DNA of 64,000 nt from Candidatus Sulfopaludibacter sp. SbA3 (GTDB lineage: Bacteria; Acidobacteriota; Terriglobia; Bryobacterales; Bryobacteraceae), in NCBI GenBank assembly GCA_945890485.1, contig CAMDCN010000013.1, positions 62,001 through 126,000 on the forward strand, read 5' to 3'. Both the position numbers and the translations under genes were made by a program. Shown here piece after piece: positions 18,740 through 30,083 of the stretch. How positions within the stretch are numbered: the stretch's first letter is position 1; every line of letters starts with the position of its first letter. Under the pieces are notes generated by a model. That model saw only the letters and a list, made by a program, of their open reading frames with translations. It ran no database searches and was not told the DNA's origin.

Positions 18740-21457
18740 ATGCAGAAGTCTGTTCCCTTAGCCGGATGGATTCTTCTGTTGCCCTGCTCGCTGTGGGCGC
18801 AGGGAGAGTTACAGAAGGCGGCTGAGGAGTTTAAGGCAGCGACCCGCGAACTGGGTCTGCGTGCAGATTCGCCGGCGCGTTCCGCCGGAAAGCGGCAATA
18901 CCCCTGGCAGACCTGGCACGGCCGTCTGTCGTACAACCTGCGGAACGACCTGCTCGACGCGGTACCGCACGAAATCGCCCAGCGCGGCGGCGGAAAGAAT
19001 CTACTGCGGCGCGGCCAGTTTGGTTTCAATGTCGCCGGGCCGGTGATCGGCAAGTCGACCTTCGCCTCGCTCTCGTACGAAGGTGTCCGCGAACGCATCG
19101 GCCGCAACTCGCTGCGTACTGTCGCGATTATGCCGGAACGCCGCGGCGACTTTTCGCAGACCGTCGATAGCGCAGGCGACCCGCAGCAGATCTTCGATCC
19201 GGCGACCACCCGGCTGAACCCGGATTTTGACCCGGCGCAGCCAGTATCGACCAGCAACCTCGAATACATTCGCCAACCCTTCCCCGGCAGCGTGATTCCA
19301 TCCAGCCGACTGGACCCGGCGGCGCTGCGCGGCGTTTCGCTTTACCCTGAACCCAACGCCGACGCCGGGCCCTTCTTCCGCAACAACTATTTCGTGGTTT
19401 CGCCGGAGACGAATAAGGCCGACGGCATGATCATCAAGGTGGACCACACCGTAGATGAAAAGAGCCGGCTGAGCCTTTCATTGTCTACGACGAACGGTTT
19501 TGCGGCCGCCTCGCGGTTGATGCCAACAATTGCGGACCCCGGTGCGAACGACCGGATTTATAGCGCCCGGCGCGGCACGGTGGAGCATATTCTCACGTTA
19601 AGCCCGCGCACGATCAACACCTTGACGCTCGACCTGGCCACTGACCGGAGCGACTCCAGCCGGCCCGGCGAAATTTTTCCGGACTATCGCTTCTCCGGCA
19701 ACTATCTGGGTATGGGGCGCGCCAATCCAGTGCAGCTTACCGCGCACAACACCTATTCGCTTTCCAATGGCTATTCCACCCGCATTGGCAAACATAGCCT
19801 GCGTGCCGTGGCCCGTTTCACGCATTATCAGGTCCACGCCTTCCTACCGCACTATCCCGAAGGCCGCTATACCTTCGGGCCCGGCTACACCTCGCTGCCG
19901 GGTATCAACAATACCGGCTACTCGTTCGCCAGCTACCTGCTCGGCGCCGCGGAGTATGCCGAGGCCAGCGTGTTCCCTTCGCCTTCCTATTGGCGGCGGA
20001 ATGCGGCTAGTTTTGTGCTGCGAGACCAGTACGAAATTACCAAGCGGCTCAACGTCAATATCAGCGCCAATCTGGACATCTCGACGCCGCGAACGGAGAA
20101 ATACGACCGCATCTCGACCGTGCGCCTCGATGTCATCAACCCGGCCAACGGCCGTCCCGGCGCCCTTGTGGCGGGCGGCGCCGCGCAGCCAACTCGCACC
20201 CGCCCCGGTACCAGCATCGGCTTTGCGTGGAACCCTACGGGCAACCCGAAGAGTGTGGTCCGCGGCGGCTATAGCCTAAGCTTTCAGGCCGTTCCGCTGT
20301 ATACCTCGCAGTGGGGCACCCAGGGCTTCAATGGAACGCCGACGTCGATTTCGACGAACACGCAGTTGGCCCCCGCGATTCTGTTGCGCGACGGCATGCC
20401 CTCGCTCGGCCGGCCGCTCCCGGACCTGCGCCCCGACTTTGCCAACAACACCGTGGCCGATCTGGTCGAGCCGACCGCGACGCAACCCATGTACCAGTCG
20501 GCTTCTCTGAGCTATGAGCGGGAACTCCCCGGCCAGCTCATCGTGGCCGGAACCTTGGCCCATTCCCGAGGCCAGCGGCTTTTCGTCTCGAACTCCGCCG
20601 CCAACCCGAACGCGATTCCGCTTGAAAATCTGCGGTTCCGGGACGAATTAAACAATGAACTCTTCCGCCGCGAACTCAGACCCTATCCGCAATTCCAGCG
20701 GTTTGATGTGTTCAGCGCATGGCCCTTGGGCAACTACAAGCGCAACGCCGGCTCCATGCGCGTCGAAAAGCGCTCGACGAGCGGCTTGGGCCTCACTGCT
20801 ACCTACGAACTTTCCCGCCAAATGGACGACTACTCGGGGCCCTATGGCGTGCAGGACTTCTATAACCGGCAGGCTGAGTGGTCGCTGACCGCCTACAATG
20901 TGCCCCATCGGGTTTCCCTGTCCTACGCCTATGAATTGCCCATTGGCTCAAAGAAATCGCTGATGGCCTACAACGACTGGCGGCGATACCTCGTCGATGG
21001 CTGGTCGATCAGTGGCATGTCGACGCTGCTGAGCGGAGAGCCGATCGCCCTGCGCCCGCAATTCAACAACACCGGCGGCCTTGTCGAAGCACTTCGCGTG
21101 AACGTGGTTCCGGGCGTGGACCCGAGCCTGTCTAACCGGTCTCCCGACCTTTGGTTTAACCCGGCCGCGTTCGATAATCCGGAGAACTTCACTTTGGGTG
21201 ACGGTCCGCGGACCCATCCGACTCTGCGCAATCCGGCCAGTCAGAACCACGACCTTTCCGTAACTAAACGGATCGCCATCGATGCCGAGCGCGCCTTGGA
21301 ACTGCAGGCGACCGGCTTCAACTTCGTCAACAACGCTAATTGGACGGATCCGGATCCGGTGATCGGTCCCGCCTCGACGCCCAATGTAAATGCCGGCCGG
21401 ATCATCGGTTCGCGCGGTGGCCGCGTAATTCAGGTCGGGCTGAGGTTAAGCTTTTGA
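18740..21457 (+). CDS. Oar-like outer-membrane barrel protein lacking the regulatory domain
   Basis: A 905-residue protein with a signal peptide ending SLWAQ, then about 60 residues of charged helix, and the Oar-like plug and barrel elements GQFGFNVAGPVIGKSTF, ERRGDFSQ, FPGSVIPSSRLDP and a terminal VIQVGLRLSF. Unlike the receptor at the left edge it has no carboxypeptidase-regulatory-like domain after the signal. An AGGAGA site lies 12 bases before the ATG. It starts a set in which the VWA gene (TTGA) and coiled-coil gene (ATGA) overlap, so the three products probably act together at the envelope. Confidence 0.85.
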   Translation: MQKSVPLAGWILLLPCSLWAQGELQKAAEEFKAATRELGLRADSPARSAGKRQYPWQTWHGRLSYNLRNDLLDAVPHEIAQRGGGKNLLRRGQFGFNVAGPVIGKSTFASLSYEGVRERIGRNSLRTVAIMPERRGDFSQTVDSAGDPQQIFDPATTRLNPDFDPAQPVSTSNLEYIRQPFPGSVIPSSRLDPAALRGVSLYPEPNADAGPFFRNNYFVVSPETNKADGMIIKVDHTVDEKSRLSLSLSTTNGFAAASRLMPTIADPGANDRIYSARRGTVEHILTLSPRTINTLTLDLATDRSDSSRPGEIFPDYRFSGNYLGMGRANPVQLTAHNTYSLSNGYSTRIGKHSLRAVARFTHYQVHAFLPHYPEGRYTFGPGYTSLPGINNTGYSFASYLLGAAEYAEASVFPSPSYWRRNAASFVLRDQYEITKRLNVNISANLDISTPRTEKYDRISTVRLDVINPANGRPGALVAGGAAQPTRTRPGTSIGFAWNPTGNPKSVVRGGYSLSFQAVPLYTSQWGTQGFNGTPTSISTNTQLAPAILLRDGMPSLGRPLPDLRPDFANNTVADLVEPTATQPMYQSASLSYERELPGQLIVAGTLAHSRGQRLFVSNSAANPNAIPLENLRFRDELNNELFRRELRPYPQFQRFDVFSAWPLGNYKRNAGSMRVEKRSTSGLGLTATYELSRQMDDYSGPYGVQDFYNRQAEWSLTAYNVPHRVSLSYAYELPIGSKKSLMAYNDWRRYLVDGWSISGMSTLLSGEPIALRPQFNNTGGLVEALRVNVVPGVDPSLSNRSPDLWFNPAAFDNPENFTLGDGPRTHPTLRNPASQNHDLSVTKRIAIDAERALELQATGFNFVNNANWTDPDPVIGPASTPNVNAGRIIGSRGGRVIQVGLRLSF

Positions 21458-22353
21458 CGCGCCGTCACCTGCTTGCGCTGCTCGCGCCGCCGATGCCCGA
21501 AGGGGCGGCGCCAGGTAGGCTGAGGGTGCCCGTCCTGGTCGGCCAAGGCGAACCGGCGAACGTCGAAGCTACCGTGGACGGCAAGCCAGCCAAGGTCGAA
21601 CGGCTCAAGGGGCCGCAGGATGATCTGCTGGTGCTGATTGTGCTCGATTTTAGTGGCGACATCTCCTACGTGGAAGCGGCGCGGACGGGCTTGGAAGCCG
21701 CGGTGAAGGAGCTGCCTCCGCACGCCTGGGCGACCGTGCTGCGGGCGCAGGACGGCCTTCGCGTGCTGCAGGATCCCACGGGCAGCGCCGAGGAGTTGGT
21801 GGCGGCCATGAATACCTACACCGGGGGAGGGAAGGCGGGGCTCCTCGATACGGTGGAAGATGCCGCCAAGCTCGGCGACCGCTTGCTGATGAAAACCGCC
21901 GCCCGGGTGGCCGTGCTCTACTGCACCGACAGCAGCATCTACAACTACCGCGAGGACTACACCAACCCGGTGATCAACTCGAGCGACTCGCGTGACCTGA
22001 GCCGCCGGTTTCCCGACCAGTTGGTTCGGGAGAAGACGCAAAAGCTCATCAGTTCTCTGCTCAACCGGGAGACGCCGATCTGGATTGTTCACATTCACTA
22101 TCGCGTGGATACGATCAACGAGGCCTATCAGCGCGGTCTGCAGCAACTCGCCGAAGCCACCGGCGGCGAAGCGGCCATCTGCCGGGGTTTGGCGGAGATT
22201 CCTGGGGCACTTGCGAACGCCTTTCGGCGGATCCGCGATCATTGGAGCGTGTTCCTGGAATTGCCGCCGGGCAAGTCTCGGAATATCGTGGTTGGTTTGA
22301 CCGCGCCCGATTGTGATATGACTTACCGGCAAAGGTTCTCGGTGAAGCGATGA
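21454..22353 (+). CDS. VWFA-related secreted protein
   Basis: The open frame extends back to 21340, but TTG 21454 overlaps the previous stop as TTGA and begins a short signal-like segment (MTRRHLLALLAPP), giving 299 residues. The VWA-like core starts with LLVLIVLDFSGD (a MIDAS-like DFSGD in place of DxSxS) and continues to about residue 285 (PGKSRNIVVGL, CDMTYRQRFSVKR). This resembles the VWFA-related family common in Acidobacteriota. Role unknown; by context it may bind or assemble with the barrel protein encoded upstream. Confidence 0.8.
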   Translation: MTRRHLLALLAPPMPEGAAPGRLRVPVLVGQGEPANVEATVDGKPAKVERLKGPQDDLLVLIVLDFSGDISYVEAARTGLEAAVKELPPHAWATVLRAQDGLRVLQDPTGSAEELVAAMNTYTGGGKAGLLDTVEDAAKLGDRLLMKTAARVAVLYCTDSSIYNYREDYTNPVINSSDSRDLSRRFPDQLVREKTQKLISSLLNRETPIWIVHIHYRVDTINEAYQRGLQQLAEATGGEAAICRGLAEIPGALANAFRRIRDHWSVFLELPPGKSRNIVVGLTAPDCDMTYRQRFSVKR

Positions 22354-23165
22354 AAACTGGAAAGGGTCTGCTGATCGCGCTTTTGGGACTAGTGGCACTG
22401 AGTGCCGCAGGAACCTTCTTGCTGGTAGAAGAGCGTCGCGCCCGGGCGATCGCTGAAGTGAAGGTTGTCGAATTGACTTCGCAAGTGGAGGCACTGCGGA
22501 CGGCCCGGCCCGCTCCCGCGCCGGAGTTGGAGCCTGAGGCGCCCGAGGCCCCCGCCACCGGCAAGGCGATCGCGAAAACCGCGCCCACCGTTCTTCCCAC
22601 CGAGTACATCCGCATCATCGCCGAAACGCAGGCAACGTTGGAGTCGGCCCGAAAGGATCTTTCGGCGGCCCGCAATGAGATTGCCGCACTGCAGGCCAAG
22701 GCCGGGCAGGATCAGGAGCAACGCGAGAAGTTGATGGCGGAACTGGCGGAGATCAACGAGGCGTTGGCTTCCACCAAACGGGTTGTTGCCGCCACCCAAA
22801 CCGAGCTGAAGGCGAAGAACGATCGGTTGGTCCGCATCGAAACCAGCGAAAAACTTGTGCGGGAGGCCGCCGGCAAAGCCGAGATCGAATCGGCGAAGAC
22901 TATGCGGACGGCGCAGGAGCTCGAAGACCTGAACCGCCGCCGCGAAGTGCTGCTGAATAGCATGGTGCGCCGCTACCGTGAGGTCACGGACCAGTACCGG
23001 ACGCTTTCGCTGCGGGTGCAGACCCGGGCCGACCAACTGGGGCTCGACCCCGGAGCGGGGGAGCTCTCTCGCATCCAGACGTCGGTGCAGCAAGCCGAGG
23101 AAGAGTTCCGGCAGTTGAACGGGCTTAGCGCCCAAGCCGCGAAATTGCTTCGGCCGAACCGCTAA
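22350..23165 (+). CDS. Membrane-anchored coiled-coil protein
   Basis: A 271-residue protein starting at an ATG that overlaps the VWA stop (ATGA). Residues 7-27 form a transmembrane or signal-anchor segment (LLIALLGLVALSAAGTFLLV). A Pro/Ala/Glu-rich linker (about 50-75) precedes a long heptad-like coiled coil rich in Glu, Lys and Ala (about 85-265). I do not recognise a family. It may be a periplasm-spanning or scaffolding partner of the two proteins encoded upstream. Confidence 0.75.
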   Translation: MKTGKGLLIALLGLVALSAAGTFLLVEERRARAIAEVKVVELTSQVEALRTARPAPAPELEPEAPEAPATGKAIAKTAPTVLPTEYIRIIAETQATLESARKDLSAARNEIAALQAKAGQDQEQREKLMAELAEINEALASTKRVVAATQTELKAKNDRLVRIETSEKLVREAAGKAEIESAKTMRTAQELEDLNRRREVLLNSMVRRYREVTDQYRTLSLRVQTRADQLGLDPGAGELSRIQTSVQQAEEEFRQLNGLSAQAAKLLRPNR

Positions 23166-23434
23166 GCGGCGGCTTGCTTCTCACAGTCTTTGGAGCAGTA
23201 GAAGACATCGGTCTCACGCGTGCTGTGCCGGAGCATCCTGGTTTCCGGCGCGAACGTTCCGCAGGTCTTGCACTTGCGCAGGCGCGTGCCCGATTCCGGC
23301 GGCGCGTTGCCGGCCGCCTTCTCCGGCTCCGGCTGCATCGCCTCTTTGGCGCCTTTGACGAGCAACGTCATCACGGCCCGGAGGAACGTGACCGCGAGGA
23401 TCGAAACCAATATGCCAATGAGAGCTTTGATCAT
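23162..23434 (-). CDS. PP0621-like small membrane protein with zinc ribbon
   Basis: A 90-residue protein with an N-terminal helix (IGILVSILAVTFLRAVMTLL) and two Cys pairs, KCKTCG and YCSKDC, that would hold a zinc ion. The layout matches small PP0621-type proteins of unknown function. It overlaps the coiled-coil gene by 4 bases tail to tail. Its start lies only 8 bases beyond a strong hairpin, and no Shine-Dalgarno is visible in that gap. Confidence 0.7.
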   Translation of the reverse strand: MIKALIGILVSILAVTFLRAVMTLLVKGAKEAMQPEPEKAAGNAPPESGTRLRKCKTCGTFAPETRMLRHSTRETDVFYCSKDCEKQAAA

Positions 23435-23442
23435 AAAATGCC

Positions 23443-23475
23443 GAAAGGCGCCCTACTGGTAGTAGGACGCCTTTC
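23443..23475 (-). terminator. Strong hairpin, probable terminator of the TPR gene
   Basis: GAAAGGCG-c-CCTACT (23443-23457) pairs with AGTAGG-a-CGCCTTTC (23461-23475) around a 3-base loop, 14 pairs with one mismatch. Reading along the minus strand it follows the TPR gene stop by about 35 bases and precedes the zinc-ribbon gene start by 8. A long U-run is absent, so termination may be partial. Confidence 0.6.
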
Positions 23476-23509
23476 TATCGTATCGAGTTTCGGGAACCGG
23501 AAGGGTTCG

Positions 23510-24667
23510 TTACTTCTTCTTCTGCGTGCCCTTCTTGGGGGCGGGCGCATTCGGGTTGCGGAACGTCGTTTCCACCTTCGAGCCCATCGATTCGATCATG
23601 CTCTTGGCGCTATCGGCGAAGGGGCCATCCGGCTTCAACGAAATGTACTTCTGGAAGGCTTCCTCGGTTCCGGGAACCGGGGTGATCTTACCGTCCGCCG
23701 CCACCTGCGCCTTGCCGACGAGGTAGATGCCGTACTGGTAGTGGGCGTCGGCATAGTTCGGGTCCATCTCGATCGCCTTCTTGAACGCGCTGCCGGCGGC
23801 TTCGAGCTGGCTGACGTTCGTCAGAATCGCGCCCATGTTGTAGTAGTACCGGCCACCGTTGGTGGGGTCGAGCGCGGCCGCTTTGTCGAGCTCGGCGCGG
23901 GCTTCGTCGAACTTCTTCACCTTGGCCAGGGCCAACGCGTAGTTGTTGTGCATGCCGGCGTCGTCGTTCTTCAGTTCGAGCGCCTTCGCGTAGCTTTCGA
24001 GGCCCTTCGTGCTGGCCGCCTCGGCTTCGGCGCCAGTCTTCGTGGCCGCGAGGCCCATGTAGGCTTCCGCCATATTGGCGTAGATCACTTGCTGCTTCGG
24101 ATCCAGAGCAACGGCCTTTTCAAAGCCCTCGACGGAAGCCTGGAAGTTCTTCGTCTTCAGGTTCTCCATACCAGCGTTGAATGCGTCGTTCAGTTCCTTG
24201 TTCTTGGCCATGGCCGCGGCGCGTTCCTTCACCTGCTTTTCCATCGCTTCGCGCTGTTCCTTGGTCATTTCGCGCGACATCTCTTCGGTCACCTGGCCGG
24301 TGGCCATCGCCGCCTCCATCGCTTGTTTGCGGGCGACGTTCTTCGACAGGTCGAAGTTCACGGGCAGCGGATCGCCCATGCGCGTGCGGACGCCTTTCAC
24401 CGTATCCTGCACCTTGCCGTCGACCTCACACTCGATGTCGTAGGTTCCCAGCGGCAGGCCGGCGTGGAACCACTGGCCCTTCTTGTTGGTTTTAACTTTG
24501 TAGTTGCCCTTGATGTCGGTCCGGGTGAGCTTAATCAGGGCGTCCTTGAGGGGTTTGCCGTCTTCCCCCTTCACTTCGCCTTCGAGCGAAGCCGTCTGCG
24601 CCATAGCGCCGAACGTGAAGAGAAGAGCCACTGCGGTGAGTGAAAACAGGCGGGAAAGGGATTTCAT
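23510..24667 (-). CDS. Carboxypeptidase-regulatory-like and TPR protein, secreted
   Basis: ATG 24667 is chosen over the longer frame (24985) because GGAGG lies about 9 bases upstream and a signal peptide (ending GAMAQ) follows; the product is 385 residues. A carboxypeptidase-regulatory-like domain (about 25-105, SLEGEVKGEDGKPLKDALI) is followed by a charged helical stretch (about 110-165) and TPR repeats (about 165-345, with NMAEAYMGLA and NYALALAK). The C-terminus is Lys/Pro-rich (KKGTQKKK). TPR proteins of this kind scaffold envelope complexes; the partner is unknown. Confidence 0.85.
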   Translation of the reverse strand: MKSLSRLFSLTAVALLFTFGAMAQTASLEGEVKGEDGKPLKDALIKLTRTDIKGNYKVKTNKKGQWFHAGLPLGTYDIECEVDGKVQDTVKGVRTRMGDPLPVNFDLSKNVARKQAMEAAMATGQVTEEMSREMTKEQREAMEKQVKERAAAMAKNKELNDAFNAGMENLKTKNFQASVEGFEKAVALDPKQQVIYANMAEAYMGLAATKTGAEAEAASTKGLESYAKALELKNDDAGMHNNYALALAKVKKFDEARAELDKAAALDPTNGGRYYYNMGAILTNVSQLEAAGSAFKKAIEMDPNYADAHYQYGIYLVGKAQVAADGKITPVPGTEEAFQKYISLKPDGPFADSAKSMIESMGSKVETTFRNPNAPAPKKGTQKKK

Positions 24668-24808
24668 GAAGGGATACCTCCGACGTGGGGAGCTAGTTTT
24701 TATCAACCCTGAGGATACTACATCAGGACTGCCAGTTGGATGGTTTTCCCGGCTGCGGAGTTCCAAACGATACCTGAAACCCGCGTTATCCTGGAGGCAT
24801 CGAATTGA

Positions 24809-25662
24809 ATGATGAAGGCAATCCTGGTTGCGGCGCTTGCTGGCTTCTCCCTCTGGGCTGGGCCAGCGGAGTTGTCGCGGGCCTCGGAGTACTATCAGCG
24901 CACCCAGTATCAGGAAGCGTTCAAGATCCTTCAGCCCGTGCTGGGGGCAGACCCGACCGCCCACGAACTCGCCGGCAAATGCCAATACATGATGGGCGAC
25001 TTCAAGAAGGCAGCCGATCTGTTTGAAAAGGCCGTCCAGTTAAACGGACAGATTTCGGAGCACTACCACTGGCTTGGCCGCGCCTACGGCCGGCGGGCGG
25101 AATCCGGCAACCCACTGGTGGCGCCCCACTACGCCTCGAAAGCCCGGCAGATGTTCGAACGCGCCGTCAATATGGATCCGAAAAATGGCGAGGCGATCAA
25201 CGACCTTTTCGACTACTACCTCGAAGCGCCCGGCTTCCTCGGCGGCGGACTAGATAAAGCGCAGGCGCTGCTCGAAAAGATCAAGGCGAATGACCAGGCC
25301 GAATACTACTACGCCACGGCGCAACTCGCGCAGAAGCGGCAGGAGTTCAATTCGGCGGAGCAGCATTTGAAGCGCGCCGCCGAACTCGCTCCCCGCCAGA
25401 TTGGCCGGCTGCTCGATGTTGCCAAGTTCCTCGCCCGGCACGGCCGGATCATCGAAAGCGAGTCGTTCATCAGCAAGGCGGAGAAGATCGACCCGAACAA
25501 TCCCAAGCTGCTCTTCGACAAGGCGCAGACCTACATCATCGCCAAGAAGAATCTTCCGACGGCCACCAAACTCCTCGAACAGTATCTGAAGTCCGACCTG
25601 AACCCGGAGATGCCGTCGCGGGCCGAAGCCGAGAAGTTGCTGCGGCAAGCCCGGGGCGGCGC

Positions 25663-25666
<4 letters not shown>
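24809..25666 (+). CDS. Secreted TPR repeat protein
   Basis: A 285-residue protein with a signal peptide (about 1-17) and TPR repeats from about residue 20 to 280 (for example QEAFKILQPVLGADP, AADLFEKAVQLNG, FERAVNMDPKNGEAINDL). GGAGG lies near 24792. The ATG at 24812 is an equally likely start. It overlaps the ABC permease gene (TTGA), suggesting that the periplasmic TPR protein and the permease act together. Confidence 0.85.
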
Positions 25667-27996
<2,330 letters not shown>

Positions 27997-27997
<1 letters not shown>

Positions 27998-28314
27998 TGC
28001 CACTTGGACTTTTGTTGCAACTCCCCTCGGCGAACAGCCTGATCGGCTTTCTCCCCATGATCGCGATCTTCGCGATCTTCTATTTCCTGCTCTTCCTGCC
28101 CATGCAGCGGCAGAAAAAGCAGACCGCGGAGATGCTCTCCAACCTCAAAACCGGTGACGAAGTCGTTTCGACTGGCGGAATCGTGGGTACCGTCGTTGCG
28201 GTGAACGCAACCGATGATACGCTAGTGATTCGCGTGAAGCCGGATAACGTTAAGCTCCAGATGGCGCGTACCGCCATCGCCTCTCTCGTGACGAAGGCCG
28301 AGAAGGCTTCCTAG
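27997..28314 (+). CDS. yajC: Preprotein translocase subunit YajC
   Basis: A 105-residue protein starting at GTG 27997, which shares one base with the tgt stop. A single membrane segment (LPMIAIFAIFYFLLFLPMQRQ) precedes a conserved soluble part (LKTGDEVVSTGGIVGTV). YajC associates with SecDF at the inner membrane. Its family, length and position before secD make the call firm. Confidence 0.95.
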
Positions 28315-28324
28315 GATTTTTTTC

Positions 28325-29944
28325 ATGGATAAGAACCTCAAAACCAAAGCCATTGTGATTGTGGCTACGATTCTGATCTGTATTTACGGGATTATTGGCC
28401 TGCCCAAGTCGAAAGCCGAACTCGACCGTAATATTGCCGAAAGCATCAAACTGGGCCTCGACCTGCGTGGCGGCAGCCAACTGGTTTTGCAAGTTCAGGT
28501 GCAGGACGCCTTCAAGGCGGATGCCGACCAGAACATCGAACGTCTGAAGGACGAGATGCAGAAGGCTGCGATCCCTTACGTTTCGGTCGATCGGAACGAC
28601 CCGGCGACCATCGAAGATGCCGACACGATCCAGATCAACATCAAGGGCATCCCGGTCGACAAGACCTCGGCGTTTCGCGAAATCCTGACGCAGAAGTTCT
28701 CCACGTGGCAGATGGCCAGCGTCGGTTCCGATGCTTACCGCCTGACCATGAACAATACGGAATCGCTGGCGATGCGCCGCGATACGGTTACCCGCTCGAT
28801 GCGGACGATTGAACAACGCATCAACGGCCTCGGCTTGGCCGAAGCCACCGTGCAGCAGCGAGGTAACGGCGAAACCAACCCCGAGATTCTGGTGCAAATG
28901 CCCGGCGTCGACGACCCGGCCCGTGTGAAGTCGATTCTCCAGGCGGCGGCGATGCTTGAAATCGTCGAAGTCAAGGATGGTCCGTTCCCCAGTGAAGAGG
29001 CCCTTCGCGCCAAGTCCGGTGGCATTCTGCCGCTCGGTACGAAGCCGATCCAACAGGCTTCCCGCCCTGGCGACCAGGGAGAAAGCTGGTATTTAGCCAA
29101 CCGTACCGCTGTCGTCACCGGCCGCGACCTGCGCAACGCGCGTCCGTCACAAGACCAGTTCGGCAAATGGGAGACCTCATTCGTCCTTTCGCCTGACGCT
29201 GGACGCCGCTTTGGTCGCTACACCGAATCGAATGTGGGCAACAAGCTCGCCGTTTTGCTCGACGGGAAGGCTCGCAGCGTCGCTGTCATCAACAGCAAAA
29301 TTGAAGATTCCGGCGTCATCACCGGCGCTCCCTCGCAGCAGGAAGCTTCGGACCTTGCCCTGGTGCTCACCTCCGGCTCGCTGCCCGCTGGTGTAGTTTA
29401 TCTTGAAGAGCGGACCGTTGGTCCGTCGCTCGGCGCGGACTCGATTCGTGACGGCCTCATCGCCGGCGCCGTAGGCGTAGGTGCAGTCGTGCTCGTAATG
29501 CTCGTCTATTACAAAAAGGCCGGCATCAACGCTGTCTTGGCGCTGATCCTGAACGCAATCATTCTGATCGCTGTTCTTGCCTACCTTGGAGCCGTACTGA
29601 CCCTGCCTGGCATCGCCGGCATCATTCTGACGATAGGTATGGCCGTCGACTCGAACGTATTGATCTTCGAGCGCATTCGAGAAGAATTGAAGCATGGCAA
29701 AGGCGTCATGGCGGCGATCGACGCCGGATTTGGCAAAGCATGGTGGACGATCGTTGACACTCACGTGACGACTGTTGTCTCCTGTGCCTTCCTGTTCATC
29801 TTCGGCACCACGGCCGTAAAGGGCTTCGCGATCACGCTAGTGATCGGTCTGCTCGCCAATGTGTTTACCGCGGTATTCGTTTCGCGGACCATTTTTGACT
29901 GGGAATTGAGCGGAAAGCAACAGCCCACCACGCTCAGCATTTAG
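28325..29944 (+). CDS. secD: Protein translocase subunit SecD
   Basis: A 539-residue protein with TM1 near the N-terminus, the LDLRGGSQLVLQV motif, a periplasmic P1 head region, and five further membrane segments from about 365. The GMAVDSNVLIFERIREELK loop carries the conserved Asp used for proton-driven pulling of exported proteins. It is separated from secF by 139 bases that contain a promoter-like site. Confidence 0.96.
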   Translation: MDKNLKTKAIVIVATILICIYGIIGLPKSKAELDRNIAESIKLGLDLRGGSQLVLQVQVQDAFKADADQNIERLKDEMQKAAIPYVSVDRNDPATIEDADTIQINIKGIPVDKTSAFREILTQKFSTWQMASVGSDAYRLTMNNTESLAMRRDTVTRSMRTIEQRINGLGLAEATVQQRGNGETNPEILVQMPGVDDPARVKSILQAAAMLEIVEVKDGPFPSEEALRAKSGGILPLGTKPIQQASRPGDQGESWYLANRTAVVTGRDLRNARPSQDQFGKWETSFVLSPDAGRRFGRYTESNVGNKLAVLLDGKARSVAVINSKIEDSGVITGAPSQQEASDLALVLTSGSLPAGVVYLEERTVGPSLGADSIRDGLIAGAVGVGAVVLVMLVYYKKAGINAVLALILNAIILIAVLAYLGAVLTLPGIAGIILTIGMAVDSNVLIFERIREELKHGKGVMAAIDAGFGKAWWTIVDTHVTTVVSCAFLFIFGTTAVKGFAITLVIGLLANVFTAVFVSRTIFDWELSGKQQPTTLSI

Positions 29945-29982
29945 TTCGTTCAGTGCGAATTCGGACTAGTACCTGTCCGCAT

Positions 29983-30011
29983 TTGAGAAACATTAAGAAT
30001 TGTGGTAATTT
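29983..30011 (+). promoter_or_regulatory. Sigma-70-like promoter ahead of secF
   Basis: TTGAGA (29983-29988) and TAATTT (30006-30011) are 17 bases apart in an AT-rich gap between secD and secF. It would start transcription about 65 bases before the secF ATG, giving secF its own promoter in addition to readthrough from secD. Confidence 0.5.
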
Positions 30012-30083
30012 TCTGAGATCATAACGGGAACAAAAGGGGCAGGAGTGGTGTCGAAACCCACTGGCCGCCAGTAGCAACACTGC

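Noticed and set aside
23174-24643. A long open frame (489 codons) on the plus strand
   Set aside because: It lies antisense to the TPR gene and the zinc-ribbon gene; its residue content (His, Arg and Gly-rich) is that of a shadow frame in GC-rich DNA.
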